41,470 nucleotides of DNA from Desulfurispora thermophila DSM 16022 (GTDB taxonomy: Bacteria > Bacillota > Desulfotomaculia > Desulfotomaculales > Desulfurisporaceae). A model generated the notes under the pieces. The model was not told the origin of the DNA. It saw only the letters and a list, made by a program, of their open reading frames with translations, and did no database searches. This document shows, piece after piece, positions 23,471-30,600 of this stretch; positions within the stretch are counted from its first letter, which is position 1, and every line of letters starts with the position of its first letter. Made by a program: the position numbers and the translations under genes. Where the stretch lies: assembly GCF_000376385.1 (NCBI RefSeq), contig NZ_AQWN01000013.1, forward strand, positions 1 through 41,470, read 5' to 3'.

Positions 23471-24580
23471 ATGTTTCGCCTTTGGGAAATATTTGCCAGG
23501 AAAAGAATACTGGGAACACCGGAGACATATTACTATCCCTATTCGGGTATAGCTTTTTGGAGCGGATATATAGCATTTTTTGCCTTTAGTTATTCTTTGA
23601 CAAAAGTAGTCACACTGGTTGTCATGGCTGTCACATTCCTTTTAACAGCTTTTCTTATATCTTATGTAATAGCACGCAGGTTGCAGGATGCGGTATTTAT
23701 GATGGATTTACCCGAATACCTAAAAAACAGAGAAATTTGTTGCGATAATTACTCCAATTGTAGTAAGAGCAAGTATGATAGCAAAGATGAGCCATCCCAC
23801 ATTTTTTTCCCTTTTTCCACTAGACATCCTGGTATGGTCAACCAGCCAGCGGACATCCACGTTTCTGATAATAGCACGAGCGACAATGTAAAACAGATAC
23901 CCATCAGTGAAATAGGTAACGGGCAGTGTATTAATGATTACCAAAATGATATTAGCACTGATATAAGGAACTGCAATAGTTTTGGGAATAACAGCAAACT
24001 GCATGAGCAGATAGAGCAAAGCGATACAAAGCAAGTTGGCTGCAATCCCGGCCCCCAGGATTGCGAGCATATGGGTCTTCTTCACTGGATCTGTCGCAGT
24101 TGTGCACCTTCCTTCCGGCCATACGCCAAATTTGACAATACAGTCTCTGATTTTAAATTGGAACAAAGTTTTGGAGCCAAACTCAATGGACTGGATACGC
24201 AGCCCCAACGTTTTCATGATGAGCGCATGACCGAGCTCATGAAGAACAGTGCAGATATAAAGGCCAACCAAAAGATGAAAGGAAAATGCAAATATGTAAG
24301 ACATCTTACTGAACCACCCTTTTCACGATATAACCTGAAAGACAAGTTGAGCATTATCATTACCTCGCCTGTTTGGTTATTCCACCTGTTACTTGATCCT
24401 GGGCCGATCAGAATAATCAGTCCAGAAAAATACTATGCCTGTTCATCTACTGAGAGTTCCGGGTTTGTGATTAAAGACGAACTATTTATTTTTCCTCCAT
24501 GTGGTGCAGTGTGGGACTTTGTTGTAGGATGTACATTCTGGGGTCTAGTAGCGCTGTCAGTACAAAAATTCTTTCTTTAG
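23471..24580 (+). CDS. Two-TM membrane protein reading on through a long antisense frame
   Basis: The ATG at 23471 has GCGGAGGTG and opens a frame of 369 codons. The first 85 residues look like a real protein: MFRLWEIFARKRILGTPETYYYPYSG followed by two membrane segments. From 23720 to 24304 the frame is exactly antisense to the site-2 protease gene and has a composition unlike a normal protein (many Asn, Ser, Cys, His). The last 90 codons again look plausible, and a terminator follows at 24622. Possibilities are a plus-strand gene split by insertion of the protease gene, a short gene that once ended near 23720, or true overlapping coding. I trust only the N-terminal part. Confidence 0.45.
   Translation: MFRLWEIFARKRILGTPETYYYPYSGIAFWSGYIAFFAFSYSLTKVVTLVVMAVTFLLTAFLISYVIARRLQDAVFMMDLPEYLKNREICCDNYSNCSKSKYDSKDEPSHIFFPFSTRHPGMVNQPADIHVSDNSTSDNVKQIPISEIGNGQCINDYQNDISTDIRNCNSFGNNSKLHEQIEQSDTKQVGCNPGPQDCEHMGLLHWICRSCAPSFRPYAKFDNTVSDFKLEQSFGAKLNGLDTQPQRFHDERMTELMKNSADIKANQKMKGKCKYVRHLTEPPFSRYNLKDKLSIIITSPVWLFHLLLDPGPIRIISPEKYYACSSTESSGFVIKDELFIFPPCGAVWDFVVGCTFWGLVALSVQKFFL
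23720..24304 (-). CDS. Site-2-protease-like M50 metallopeptidase
   Basis: This membrane-embedded zinc protease of the M50 family is involved in regulated proteolysis or precursor cleavage. The 194-residue protein has about five membrane segments. The zinc motif H-E-L-G-H lies in VLHELGHALI (H22, E23, H26), and the second motif NTLPVTYFTDGY supplies the Asp ligand, as in SpoIVFB-like members. The start has AAAGGGTGG ten bases upstream on the minus strand. It is the only minus-strand protein gene I accept in this window. Its codons are in exact register with the plus-strand frame, and TTA, CTA and TCA codons are therefore absent. It may cut a membrane regulator or pilus protein; the target is unknown. 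Confidence 0.9.
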   Translation of the reverse strand: MSYIFAFSFHLLVGLYICTVLHELGHALIMKTLGLRIQSIEFGSKTLFQFKIRDCIVKFGVWPEGRCTTATDPVKKTHMLAILGAGIAANLLCIALLYLLMQFAVIPKTIAVPYISANIILVIINTLPVTYFTDGYLFYIVARAIIRNVDVRWLVDHTRMSSGKREKNVGWLIFAIILALTTIGVIIATNFSVF

Positions 24581-24621
24581 TCATTTGTTCCTGTTTGCAA
24601 CAAAGTATACAACACGACAAA

Positions 24622-24648
24622 AACTGGGCTGTTGCCCGGTTTTTTTTG
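24622..24648 (+). terminator. Rho-independent terminator
   Basis: AACTGGGC-TGTT-GCCCGGTT is followed by TTTTTTG. It lies between the 23471 frame and the second Tad unit. Confidence 0.88.
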
Positions 24649-24685
24649 TTGGCATGTGACAAATTTCAAAGGAAGGGGGAGCCAG

Positions 24686-25117
24686 TTGCAGAGCGGCAAA
24701 TGGTTAATACTGCTCATAGTATTTGTAGCCTGTTTCCTGGTGGCATTTGACCTGCTGCGGATGGTTACTGTCGAACACGATATTCAGACAGCGCTCAATA
24801 ACGCCGCAGCAGGGGCAATGGTAAAGTCGCTCGACCCGGCACCACTCCGGGTGGGCAGTTATCCGCGCATTAACCCTGCACAGCTTCAAACGTACCTGCC
24901 GGACTTGATGCGCAGCAACTTTAAGATGAAGGCCATGCGCGTAGCAACCAGAGTGTACAAAGTCAAATGCAACCCGCCGGCCATAGCCGTCTCGGCCAAA
25001 GCCACAATTGACAGCCTGGCACTTAAATATTTTTATTACCGGCAGCCGGACGCGGATGTAAACAAAGAAATGAAAGGCCGGGCTGTGGTCATCTACGAGA
25101 GCAAGTCCACGAATTAG
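24686..25117 (+). CDS. TadE/TadG-like pilus protein
   Basis: The 143-residue protein starts at TTG 24686 behind GGAAGGGGGA. A frame from 24632 is open but overlaps the terminator. It has a short leader (LQSGKW), one hydrophobic helix (LILLIVFVACFLVAFDLL), then VEHDIQTALNNAAAGAMVKSL. This last stretch is the pattern of TadE/TadG-type pseudopilins, where a helix rich in Ala and Asn follows the membrane segment. A soluble C-terminal domain follows. It opens the second Tad unit, with CpaB 16 bases downstream. Confidence 0.7.
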   Translation: MQSGKWLILLIVFVACFLVAFDLLRMVTVEHDIQTALNNAAAGAMVKSLDPAPLRVGSYPRINPAQLQTYLPDLMRSNFKMKAMRVATRVYKVKCNPPAIAVSAKATIDSLALKYFYYRQPDADVNKEMKGRAVVIYESKSTN

Positions 25118-25133
25118 GAAGGAGTGCTGCTAA

Positions 25134-25973
25134 TTGGCGAAAAAACTGCTGGTGCTTGTATTAAGCATACTGGTTACTGCCGGCTTCTGGCTGGGGACAC
25201 AGCTAACCGTGAAGCAGCAACTGCGCAAGGCCCCAGTGGTAATTGCAGCGCGGGATATTCCCGAGCATACTAAAATAACAGCGGACATGCTGGCCGTGGT
25301 CAATATCCCGGTTAAAGGTGTCCCGCCGGGGGTGTACCAGAAGAAAGAGGAAGTGGTGGGGAAATGCACTGCTTCGGGATACGGTATAGCCAAAAACAGC
25401 TTTATCTTCAAGGCTATCGTCAAGAACGAGGAAGAACTACCGGAAGGTGCGCTGCTGCAGGTTAAACCGGATGAAGAACTGGTGGCCATGAACATAGACC
25501 TGCAAAAATACCTGGGTGGTAACGCTGTAACGGGCGAAAAAGTAAACCTCTGGTTTATTGCCCGTGAAACAAAAACCAAAGTGCCAATCGTTGGGATGTT
25601 CGCCAGGAACATCCGGATTGTGGGCGCCCGCGACCAGTCGGCGATGGAAATAAGAGGTACCCCCAGCGAAGAAGAAGCAAAGAAGGATGAGGCCCAGAAA
25701 AGCGGTAATAACACCAAACCGCGCCTGGCCAAAGTTCTGCTGCTGGCTTTCCCGAAAAATGAAGTGAAATACTTCTTCATGGCCCAGGCTGTGGGGCAGA
25801 TTTACCCAACGGGAATTGGTGAAGCAGTACAGGCACAGGAGGGTACAATAACGCAGACAAGCCTGGATGAATCCCGCAAGTGGCTGGAAGAAAACACTAG
25901 AGTGCTGTCATCCGAAACAAATAGCGCAGAGGGGCAGGGGCAAACACAGACAACCACTGAAGCCGTGCGGTAA
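25134..25973 (+). CDS. cpaB: CpaB/RcpC-like pilus assembly protein (SAF domain)
   Basis: This periplasmic/exocytoplasmic factor acts in Flp pilus assembly. The 279-residue protein has one N-terminal membrane segment (4-22). An SAF domain follows (about 34-100: PVVIAARDIPEHTKITADMLAVVNIPVKGVPPG). A second conserved region has ELVAMNIDLQKYLGGNAVTGEKVNLW, as in CpaB/RcpC. The Gln/Thr-rich tail is probably disordered. The start is TTG 25134 with AGGAAGGAG upstream. The stop codon lies inside a terminator hairpin. Confidence 0.88.
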   Translation: MAKKLLVLVLSILVTAGFWLGTQLTVKQQLRKAPVVIAARDIPEHTKITADMLAVVNIPVKGVPPGVYQKKEEVVGKCTASGYGIAKNSFIFKAIVKNEEELPEGALLQVKPDEELVAMNIDLQKYLGGNAVTGEKVNLWFIARETKTKVPIVGMFARNIRIVGARDQSAMEIRGTPSEEEAKKDEAQKSGNNTKPRLAKVLLLAFPKNEVKYFFMAQAVGQIYPTGIGEAVQAQEGTITQTSLDESRKWLEENTRVLSSETNSAEGQGQTQTTTEAVR

Positions 25974-25996
25974 TGAGCACGGCTTTCTCTTTTTTT
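25960..25996 (+). terminator. Terminator hairpin spanning the cpaB stop codon
   Basis: AAGCCGTGC (25960-25968) and GCACGGCTT (25977-25985) are followed by TCTCTTTTTTT. The TAA stop (25971-25973) is in the loop, so a ribosome ending translation there would open the hairpin. This couples translation of cpaB to read-through into tadZ and tadA. Confidence 0.75.
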
Positions 25997-26035
25997 GAGC
26001 AGCAAAAAAATCAATATCAGGCAGGTGGTTTTAAA

Positions 26036-27484
26036 TTGAACGTACTCCTTTGCACCGGAGTGCCCGAGCTGGACCGGGAACTGGAAAGGTATTATTCCGT
26101 CCAGAGAGCCACAACCCCGGAGGAAATCTTGAGTGCAGCCAGCTCATGGTTGCCCGATGTGGTGGTCATTTCTGTTTATGTACAGGAGACAGCACCCCAC
26201 CTGGTAGAACTGTGCCGGGAACTGCGCTCATACGGCATACGGGTAATCGCCCTGATTGGTGACGACCTGCACACCGGAAAACAACTTTTCGATGTGGGGG
26301 TAACGGACTTTATCAAAGGTAACAGGGTGGTATTGAACCAGATACTGCACCTGATCAAGTACCCGATGGAAATAGCGGAAGCGGCAGCACTGTTTAAGAA
26401 CCTGAAAAGCCTGGCACTGAGCAAATCTTACGAGATTAACAAAACAGTGACCCTAAAGCCGACCGTAAGACCTGACACGCAGGCCCCCGGGAGCGCTGGC
26501 GAGCACGTTGAGTATGCGGTGCAGGAAGGGCCGGGGTACAGATTACTTGCCAGGCAGCAAAAGAGGGAGAAGCAGGAGGAACAAGAACAACAGGGCACGC
26601 CTGTGCTGGGCATCTGGAGCCCGAAACCGGGGACAGGTACCAGCTCAATAGCCAGGGCCATCGCCTTAAAAGTTGCCGAACAGCTGAAAGTTATGCTTAT
26701 TGAAACCGACAAACGGTACCCCTCGGCCATGTTCCATTTTGGCGTGAGCAGCGAGGAAAGGTGTTTGGATAAAGCGCTGCAGGGTCTGCTATCCGGCACC
26801 GGAGGGGTCAGCCAGTGCGTACTAAACAGGCGCACATATGGCAAAAAGAATACCCTCCCGGAAGGCTTGAATATGCTGGTGCCCAGCATTGAGCGGGCTT
26901 TCAACCTTTTTCCGCTCATTACCCCGGAAAATGCAGACGTGTTGGTAAAACTGCACGACCACCTGAAAGATGAATATGACCTGATTATCTACGACCTGGC
27001 CAGCGACATTGATAATCTATTGAGCATTGTTCCAATGCGTCAGTGTACGCACCTGGTGATGGTGCTGGACGGCGAACCTTCAGTAATCGCTTATCTGCAG
27101 GACAGGCTAAACATTCTCAAACGACTGAAAGTCAGGGCAGCAGACGACATCATTTTGGTCGCCAACAAACTGCCGGAAGAAATCTCGCCCCAACGCCTCA
27201 GTACCCTGACCGGTTTAAAAGTGTTTCACAACATCCCGTATGACCGGGAAATGAACGCTGCGCTTTTGAACCTGGAACCGGGCGGCAGGCTTTTTATGAA
27301 GGCCGTTGACGAACTGTGCAACAAGCTGGGCCTGGTAACTGAAAGCAGGGAAAAGGCCCGTACGAGTACCACTGTTACCAGCTTATCAAACGCGCCAGTA
27401 TGGCACGCGCCAGTATGGCAGCAGATCAAAGAAGGGGGCAGACCAAAATGGAGTTTGGGGCAGATTTTTTCCAGGGCGAGGTAA
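26036..27484 (+). CDS. TadZ/CpaE-like protein with a degenerate P-loop (paralogue 3)
   Basis: This is a Tad pilus localisation factor. From TTG 26036 (AGGTGG upstream) the protein has 482 residues. The frame is open back to ATG 25973, but that part is the terminator. The receiver-like domain (1-120) has PDVVVISVYVQET and LIGDDLHTGKQLFDVGVTDFI. A Gln/Glu-rich linker (KREKQEEQEQQ) follows. The MinD-like domain begins near 195 with SPKPGTGTSSIA, in which the P-loop lysine and the following Thr are lost. It overlaps the start of tadA by 37 bases, the usual neighbour of tadZ. With paralogue 1 it makes two putative pseudo-ATPases against one intact copy. Confidence 0.82.
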   Translation: MNVLLCTGVPELDRELERYYSVQRATTPEEILSAASSWLPDVVVISVYVQETAPHLVELCRELRSYGIRVIALIGDDLHTGKQLFDVGVTDFIKGNRVVLNQILHLIKYPMEIAEAAALFKNLKSLALSKSYEINKTVTLKPTVRPDTQAPGSAGEHVEYAVQEGPGYRLLARQQKREKQEEQEQQGTPVLGIWSPKPGTGTSSIARAIALKVAEQLKVMLIETDKRYPSAMFHFGVSSEERCLDKALQGLLSGTGGVSQCVLNRRTYGKKNTLPEGLNMLVPSIERAFNLFPLITPENADVLVKLHDHLKDEYDLIIYDLASDIDNLLSIVPMRQCTHLVMVLDGEPSVIAYLQDRLNILKRLKVRAADDIILVANKLPEEISPQRLSTLTGLKVFHNIPYDREMNAALLNLEPGGRLFMKAVDELCNKLGLVTESREKARTSTTVTSLSNAPVWHAPVWQQIKEGGRPKWSLGQIFSRAR

Positions 27485-29043
27485 ACCTTAACCACTTGCT
27501 GAGTAAGGATGATCACCTCCCAAACCGCAGAGTGGTCCGGCTTTCCGATGTTCGTAGCTCTGGGAGTGACTATGAAAGCGGAGAAGCAAGTGAGGCCGGT
27601 GCTGCCAGTAATGATTGGCAGAACAGCGGGGGAACAGCGGGGTGTGAGGAACTGAAAACCCATTGTCCGGACATGCAGGACTGCCACGAGCTAATGCAAT
27701 CGCTCTGCAGTTCCTTTGACCTGGGCAGTTATATTTACGGCAAAGAAACACCCGGCCAGAAAAAAGTTGTTGGCTTAGTCAATGAAGAAACAGTGAACAG
27801 TGTCAGGAAATATCTCCTTGACCATCATTCCCAGCTTTTTTCCAGGTCGGTACTCGACCCGTCTGTCCGTCCTGTTGTAAAAGAGAAAATCGACGAGTTC
27901 GTGAGGATAAATGAGATCCGCTCCGCGAGCCTCTCGCTGGAAGACCTGGTGGAAAAACTGGTGCAGGAAATATGTGGCCTGGGTGTACTTGACCCGCTTT
28001 TGCAGGATGACAGTATCACCGACATTCTGGTATATGGCCCGGAGGAGGTATATATCATTCGGCACGGCCGAACAGAAAAAGCTGACTGCAAATTCCGGGA
28101 CAATGACCACATCATGACGGTGATCCGCAAGGTGCTCAACGCGGCCAGTGAGAGTGCCACAAAGGCCAAACCAGTAGTGGACGCTCGGCTGCCTGACTGC
28201 CGGGTCAATGTGGTTATCGAACCTATTGCCAGAGGCGGGAACACTATAATTATCCGCAAGTTTCCGCCTACCAACTTAAACGAGGAAAAACTTGTAAGCA
28301 GTGGACAGATGAGCGAAGAAATGCTCCGCTTTTTCAAGGTGGTGATGGCCGGCTCCGTCAACGGGGTGGTATGCGGGCCTACCGGCAGCGGCAAGACCAC
28401 TCTGCTCAAAGAGCTTGTCCGCTACATGCCGGATAAAGACAGGATAATGACAATCGAAGATACAGAAGAAATGCGTCTTAAAAAGCTGTACCCCCACAAA
28501 ATCATTGACTCCCTGGAGTGCCGCAGTACGGGCAAAACTGAAACAACTGTTGATATGGAAGTGCTCTTGAAAGCAGCACTCCGGCGTACACCACAGCGGA
28601 TCATTCCCGGCGAGGTGCGTGGCCCGGAAGCTATGGTAATGCTGGAAATCCTTAACACCGGGCATTTCGGCTTCACAACACTGCACGCCAAAAATGCTCG
28701 TGATGCAATCAGCAGGATACTATTAATGATTACCCGTGGTTCATCTAAGTTAAATGAGGACGCTATCGGCAAGTTAATAGCCAGCACAATCGACATTGTG
28801 ATTTTTCAGCGCCGCCTGAGAGACGGGAAATTCAGAATTTTGGAGGTAGCGGAGGTACGGGACTATGTAAACAAAACCCCTGTAATCAATATGCTTTACA
28901 AGTTCCGGGTAACCCGCGCTACCAGAGATGAGATAGAGGGTGTGCATGAGCGCTGCGGCAATATCTCACAGGAACTGGCCGAGCGGCTGAATCTGGACGG
29001 TATCCCCTGGGAAGAAATCAAGGAATTCACGGGGGAGAATTAA
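27448..29043 (+). CDS. tadA: TadA/CpaF secretion ATPase
   Basis: This hexameric ATPase drives assembly (and retraction) of the Tad pilus at the inner membrane. ATG 27448 with AAGGGGGC upstream gives 531 residues. The variable N-terminal 85 residues are followed by the CpaF N-terminal region, with LEDLVEKLVQEICGLGVLDPLLQDDSITDILVYGPEEVYI. The ATPase core has Walker A GPTGSGKTT (K316), the Asp box TIEDTEEMRL, Walker B region RIIPGEVRGPEA and the His box TTLHAKNA. All catalytic residues are present. TadB follows after one base. It is the only secretion-type motor ATPase visible on this element, since no VirB4 was found. Confidence 0.95.
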   Translation: MEFGADFFQGEVNLNHLLSKDDHLPNRRVVRLSDVRSSGSDYESGEASEAGAASNDWQNSGGTAGCEELKTHCPDMQDCHELMQSLCSSFDLGSYIYGKETPGQKKVVGLVNEETVNSVRKYLLDHHSQLFSRSVLDPSVRPVVKEKIDEFVRINEIRSASLSLEDLVEKLVQEICGLGVLDPLLQDDSITDILVYGPEEVYIIRHGRTEKADCKFRDNDHIMTVIRKVLNAASESATKAKPVVDARLPDCRVNVVIEPIARGGNTIIIRKFPPTNLNEEKLVSSGQMSEEMLRFFKVVMAGSVNGVVCGPTGSGKTTLLKELVRYMPDKDRIMTIEDTEEMRLKKLYPHKIIDSLECRSTGKTETTVDMEVLLKAALRRTPQRIIPGEVRGPEAMVMLEILNTGHFGFTTLHAKNARDAISRILLMITRGSSKLNEDAIGKLIASTIDIVIFQRRLRDGKFRILEVAEVRDYVNKTPVINMLYKFRVTRATRDEIEGVHERCGNISQELAERLNLDGIPWEEIKEFTGEN

Positions 29044-29044
29044 T

Positions 29045-29989
29045 ATGCTGGGCGAGCTTGTTTTCCTGTTCTCCGGGGTAGGGCTATTTTTGCTCATACA
29101 GCTTGTTGCCGGGGAAAGGTTGCAGAAAAGGTATGCAGCTGTAGAGTATTTGATGGCCAGGCAGAGGGCAAGCCGGAGCATGTTCAGGTTCTTCCGGGGA
29201 AACAGTGGCAAAGAGGATAAAGTAAGCGGTGGCCTTCTGGAAAACTATATCCGCAACTATATCCGCAGGGCACATAACGCTGGCTGGTATATCAGGCCGT
29301 CCGAAGTTGTGGGTATAGCCGTGGTAAGTGGAGCGGTAGGTGCGGGTTTCGGTATGTTCCTGGGGAATGAATATGTTTCGCTTGCCGGTCTGTCCCTGGG
29401 CTATTATATGCCGCAACTAATTCTCGCCTCGATGGAGAAAAAAAGACGAGATGCAATTACGCTCCAGCTGGAAAGCGCCATGAATAGCATATCATCCGCG
29501 ATGGACGTTGTGGGTAACGTCATGGACGCATGGAAAACAAGTATACCGGTAATGGAATCGCCCATCAAGGACGAGTTTGTGCGGGTGGTTCAGGAAGTGG
29601 AGAGCGGTGTGCCGCTCGAAAAAGCGCTGGTGGATATGGAGGACAGGGTAAAGAAGAAAGAGCTGGCCATGTTCAACCGGGTGACGGTGATTGCAGAGGA
29701 AGCCGGGGGTAAAACCGGCGCAATTATGCAAAAGTGTGCGCGCTTGATTGCAGAAAACCGGATACAGAAAGCTGAGCTAGAGGCGGAACTGGTACAGGTA
29801 AGGCAGGACACCCGAATGATGTTCGGGGTATTTTTAACAATCCTTTCTGCCTTCAGGGTGATGGGTTCATCGCTATTTACTTTTTACCAGACTTTTTATG
29901 GCAAGATTGTCATGTTTGCATTAATTGGCATGGCGTTGTTCATAGTATTCCTCGCTGATAAATCAACTAAGGTGAAAGAGCTGGAATGA
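29045..29989 (+). CDS. tadB: TadB inner-membrane platform protein
   Basis: This is the T2SSF-fold partner of TadC and TadA. The 314-residue protein has an N-terminal membrane segment (about 3-22), two segments near 95-130, the cytoplasmic T2SSF domain (about 145-260, with ALVDMEDRVKKKELAMFNRVTVIAEEAGG) and two C-terminal segments. The start is one base after the tadA stop behind GGGGGAG. The tadA-tadB order is standard; TadC is in the other block at 13572. The HD-GYP gene starts one base after its stop. Confidence 0.92.
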   Translation: MLGELVFLFSGVGLFLLIQLVAGERLQKRYAAVEYLMARQRASRSMFRFFRGNSGKEDKVSGGLLENYIRNYIRRAHNAGWYIRPSEVVGIAVVSGAVGAGFGMFLGNEYVSLAGLSLGYYMPQLILASMEKKRRDAITLQLESAMNSISSAMDVVGNVMDAWKTSIPVMESPIKDEFVRVVQEVESGVPLEKALVDMEDRVKKKELAMFNRVTVIAEEAGGKTGAIMQKCARLIAENRIQKAELEAELVQVRQDTRMMFGVFLTILSAFRVMGSSLFTFYQTFYGKIVMFALIGMALFIVFLADKSTKVKELE

Positions 29990-29990
29990 G

Positions 29991-30536
29991 GTGGATGCTG
30001 TTATTATACTGGATAGACTGCAAAGGCATTTGGAAATTGCATCCTGGGCTGAACTCACTCACCACAGCAACCGAGTGGCCAGCCTGGTTACGCGCGTAGC
30101 ACAGATACTCAATATCCCAGCAGTACCAATGGCCATAGCCGCCTATGCCCACGACCTGGGCAAAATATCCTGGCCGGTAGAACTGCGTGACAAACACCCG
30201 CTGTCGCCAATTGACTGGGGGCTGATACACTCGCACCCGGTTGTGTCGGCAAAAGAACTGGCGCAAATATGGCCACAGGCCCCGCCGGACATCCTGGCCC
30301 TGGTGCGCGGTCACCACGAAAGGCCCGGCGGCCGGGGATACCCGGATGGGTTGAAGGAAATAAGCACTGAACTGTCCATCATCGCCGCCTGTGACGTATA
30401 TGACGCCATCACCAGTGAGCGGGCATACCGCCCCGGCGGTGCACAGGACGCCAGGCAGGCACTGCTGGCCGTGGCCGACTTTGCGCCGGCCAGGGTGGTG
30501 GCAGCGCTGGCGGCAGTGGTGGGGAAGATAGCATAG
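29991..30536 (+). CDS. HD-GYP-type c-di-GMP phosphodiesterase, short stand-alone form
   Basis: This is a probable hydrolase of cyclic-di-GMP, the second messenger that controls pili and biofilm. The 181-residue protein is almost only the HD-GYP domain. It has H54-D55 in AAYAHDLGKISWP, a second His region (LIHSHPVVSAKEL), HHERPGGRGYPDGL with the GYP signature, and AACDVYDAITSERAYRP. There is no sensor or receiver domain, which is unusual because most members carry one. It is translationally linked to tadB (GTG 29991 right after the stop) and followed by a terminator. It therefore belongs to the tadZ-tadA-tadB unit and probably tunes pilus activity. Confidence 0.9.
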   Translation: MDAVIILDRLQRHLEIASWAELTHHSNRVASLVTRVAQILNIPAVPMAIAAYAHDLGKISWPVELRDKHPLSPIDWGLIHSHPVVSAKELAQIWPQAPPDILALVRGHHERPGGRGYPDGLKEISTELSIIAACDVYDAITSERAYRPGGAQDARQALLAVADFAPARVVAALAAVVGKIA

Positions 30537-30539
30537 GAG

Positions 30540-30573
30540 AGCCCCGGTCGCAAGGCCGGGGCTTTAAAATTTA
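30540..30573 (+). terminator. Rho-independent terminator
   Basis: AGCCCCGG and CCGGGGCT arms flank TCGCAAGG, followed by TTAAAATTT. It ends the second Tad unit. Confidence 0.85.
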
Positions 30574-30600
30574 AGTGAACCTTAACGGGAGGAAAACGTC

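Noticed and set aside
25973-26035. ATG 25973 as start of the third TadZ-like gene
   Set aside because: It lies in the loop of the terminator and adds 21 residues absent from the other paralogues; TTG 26036 has a ribosome site.
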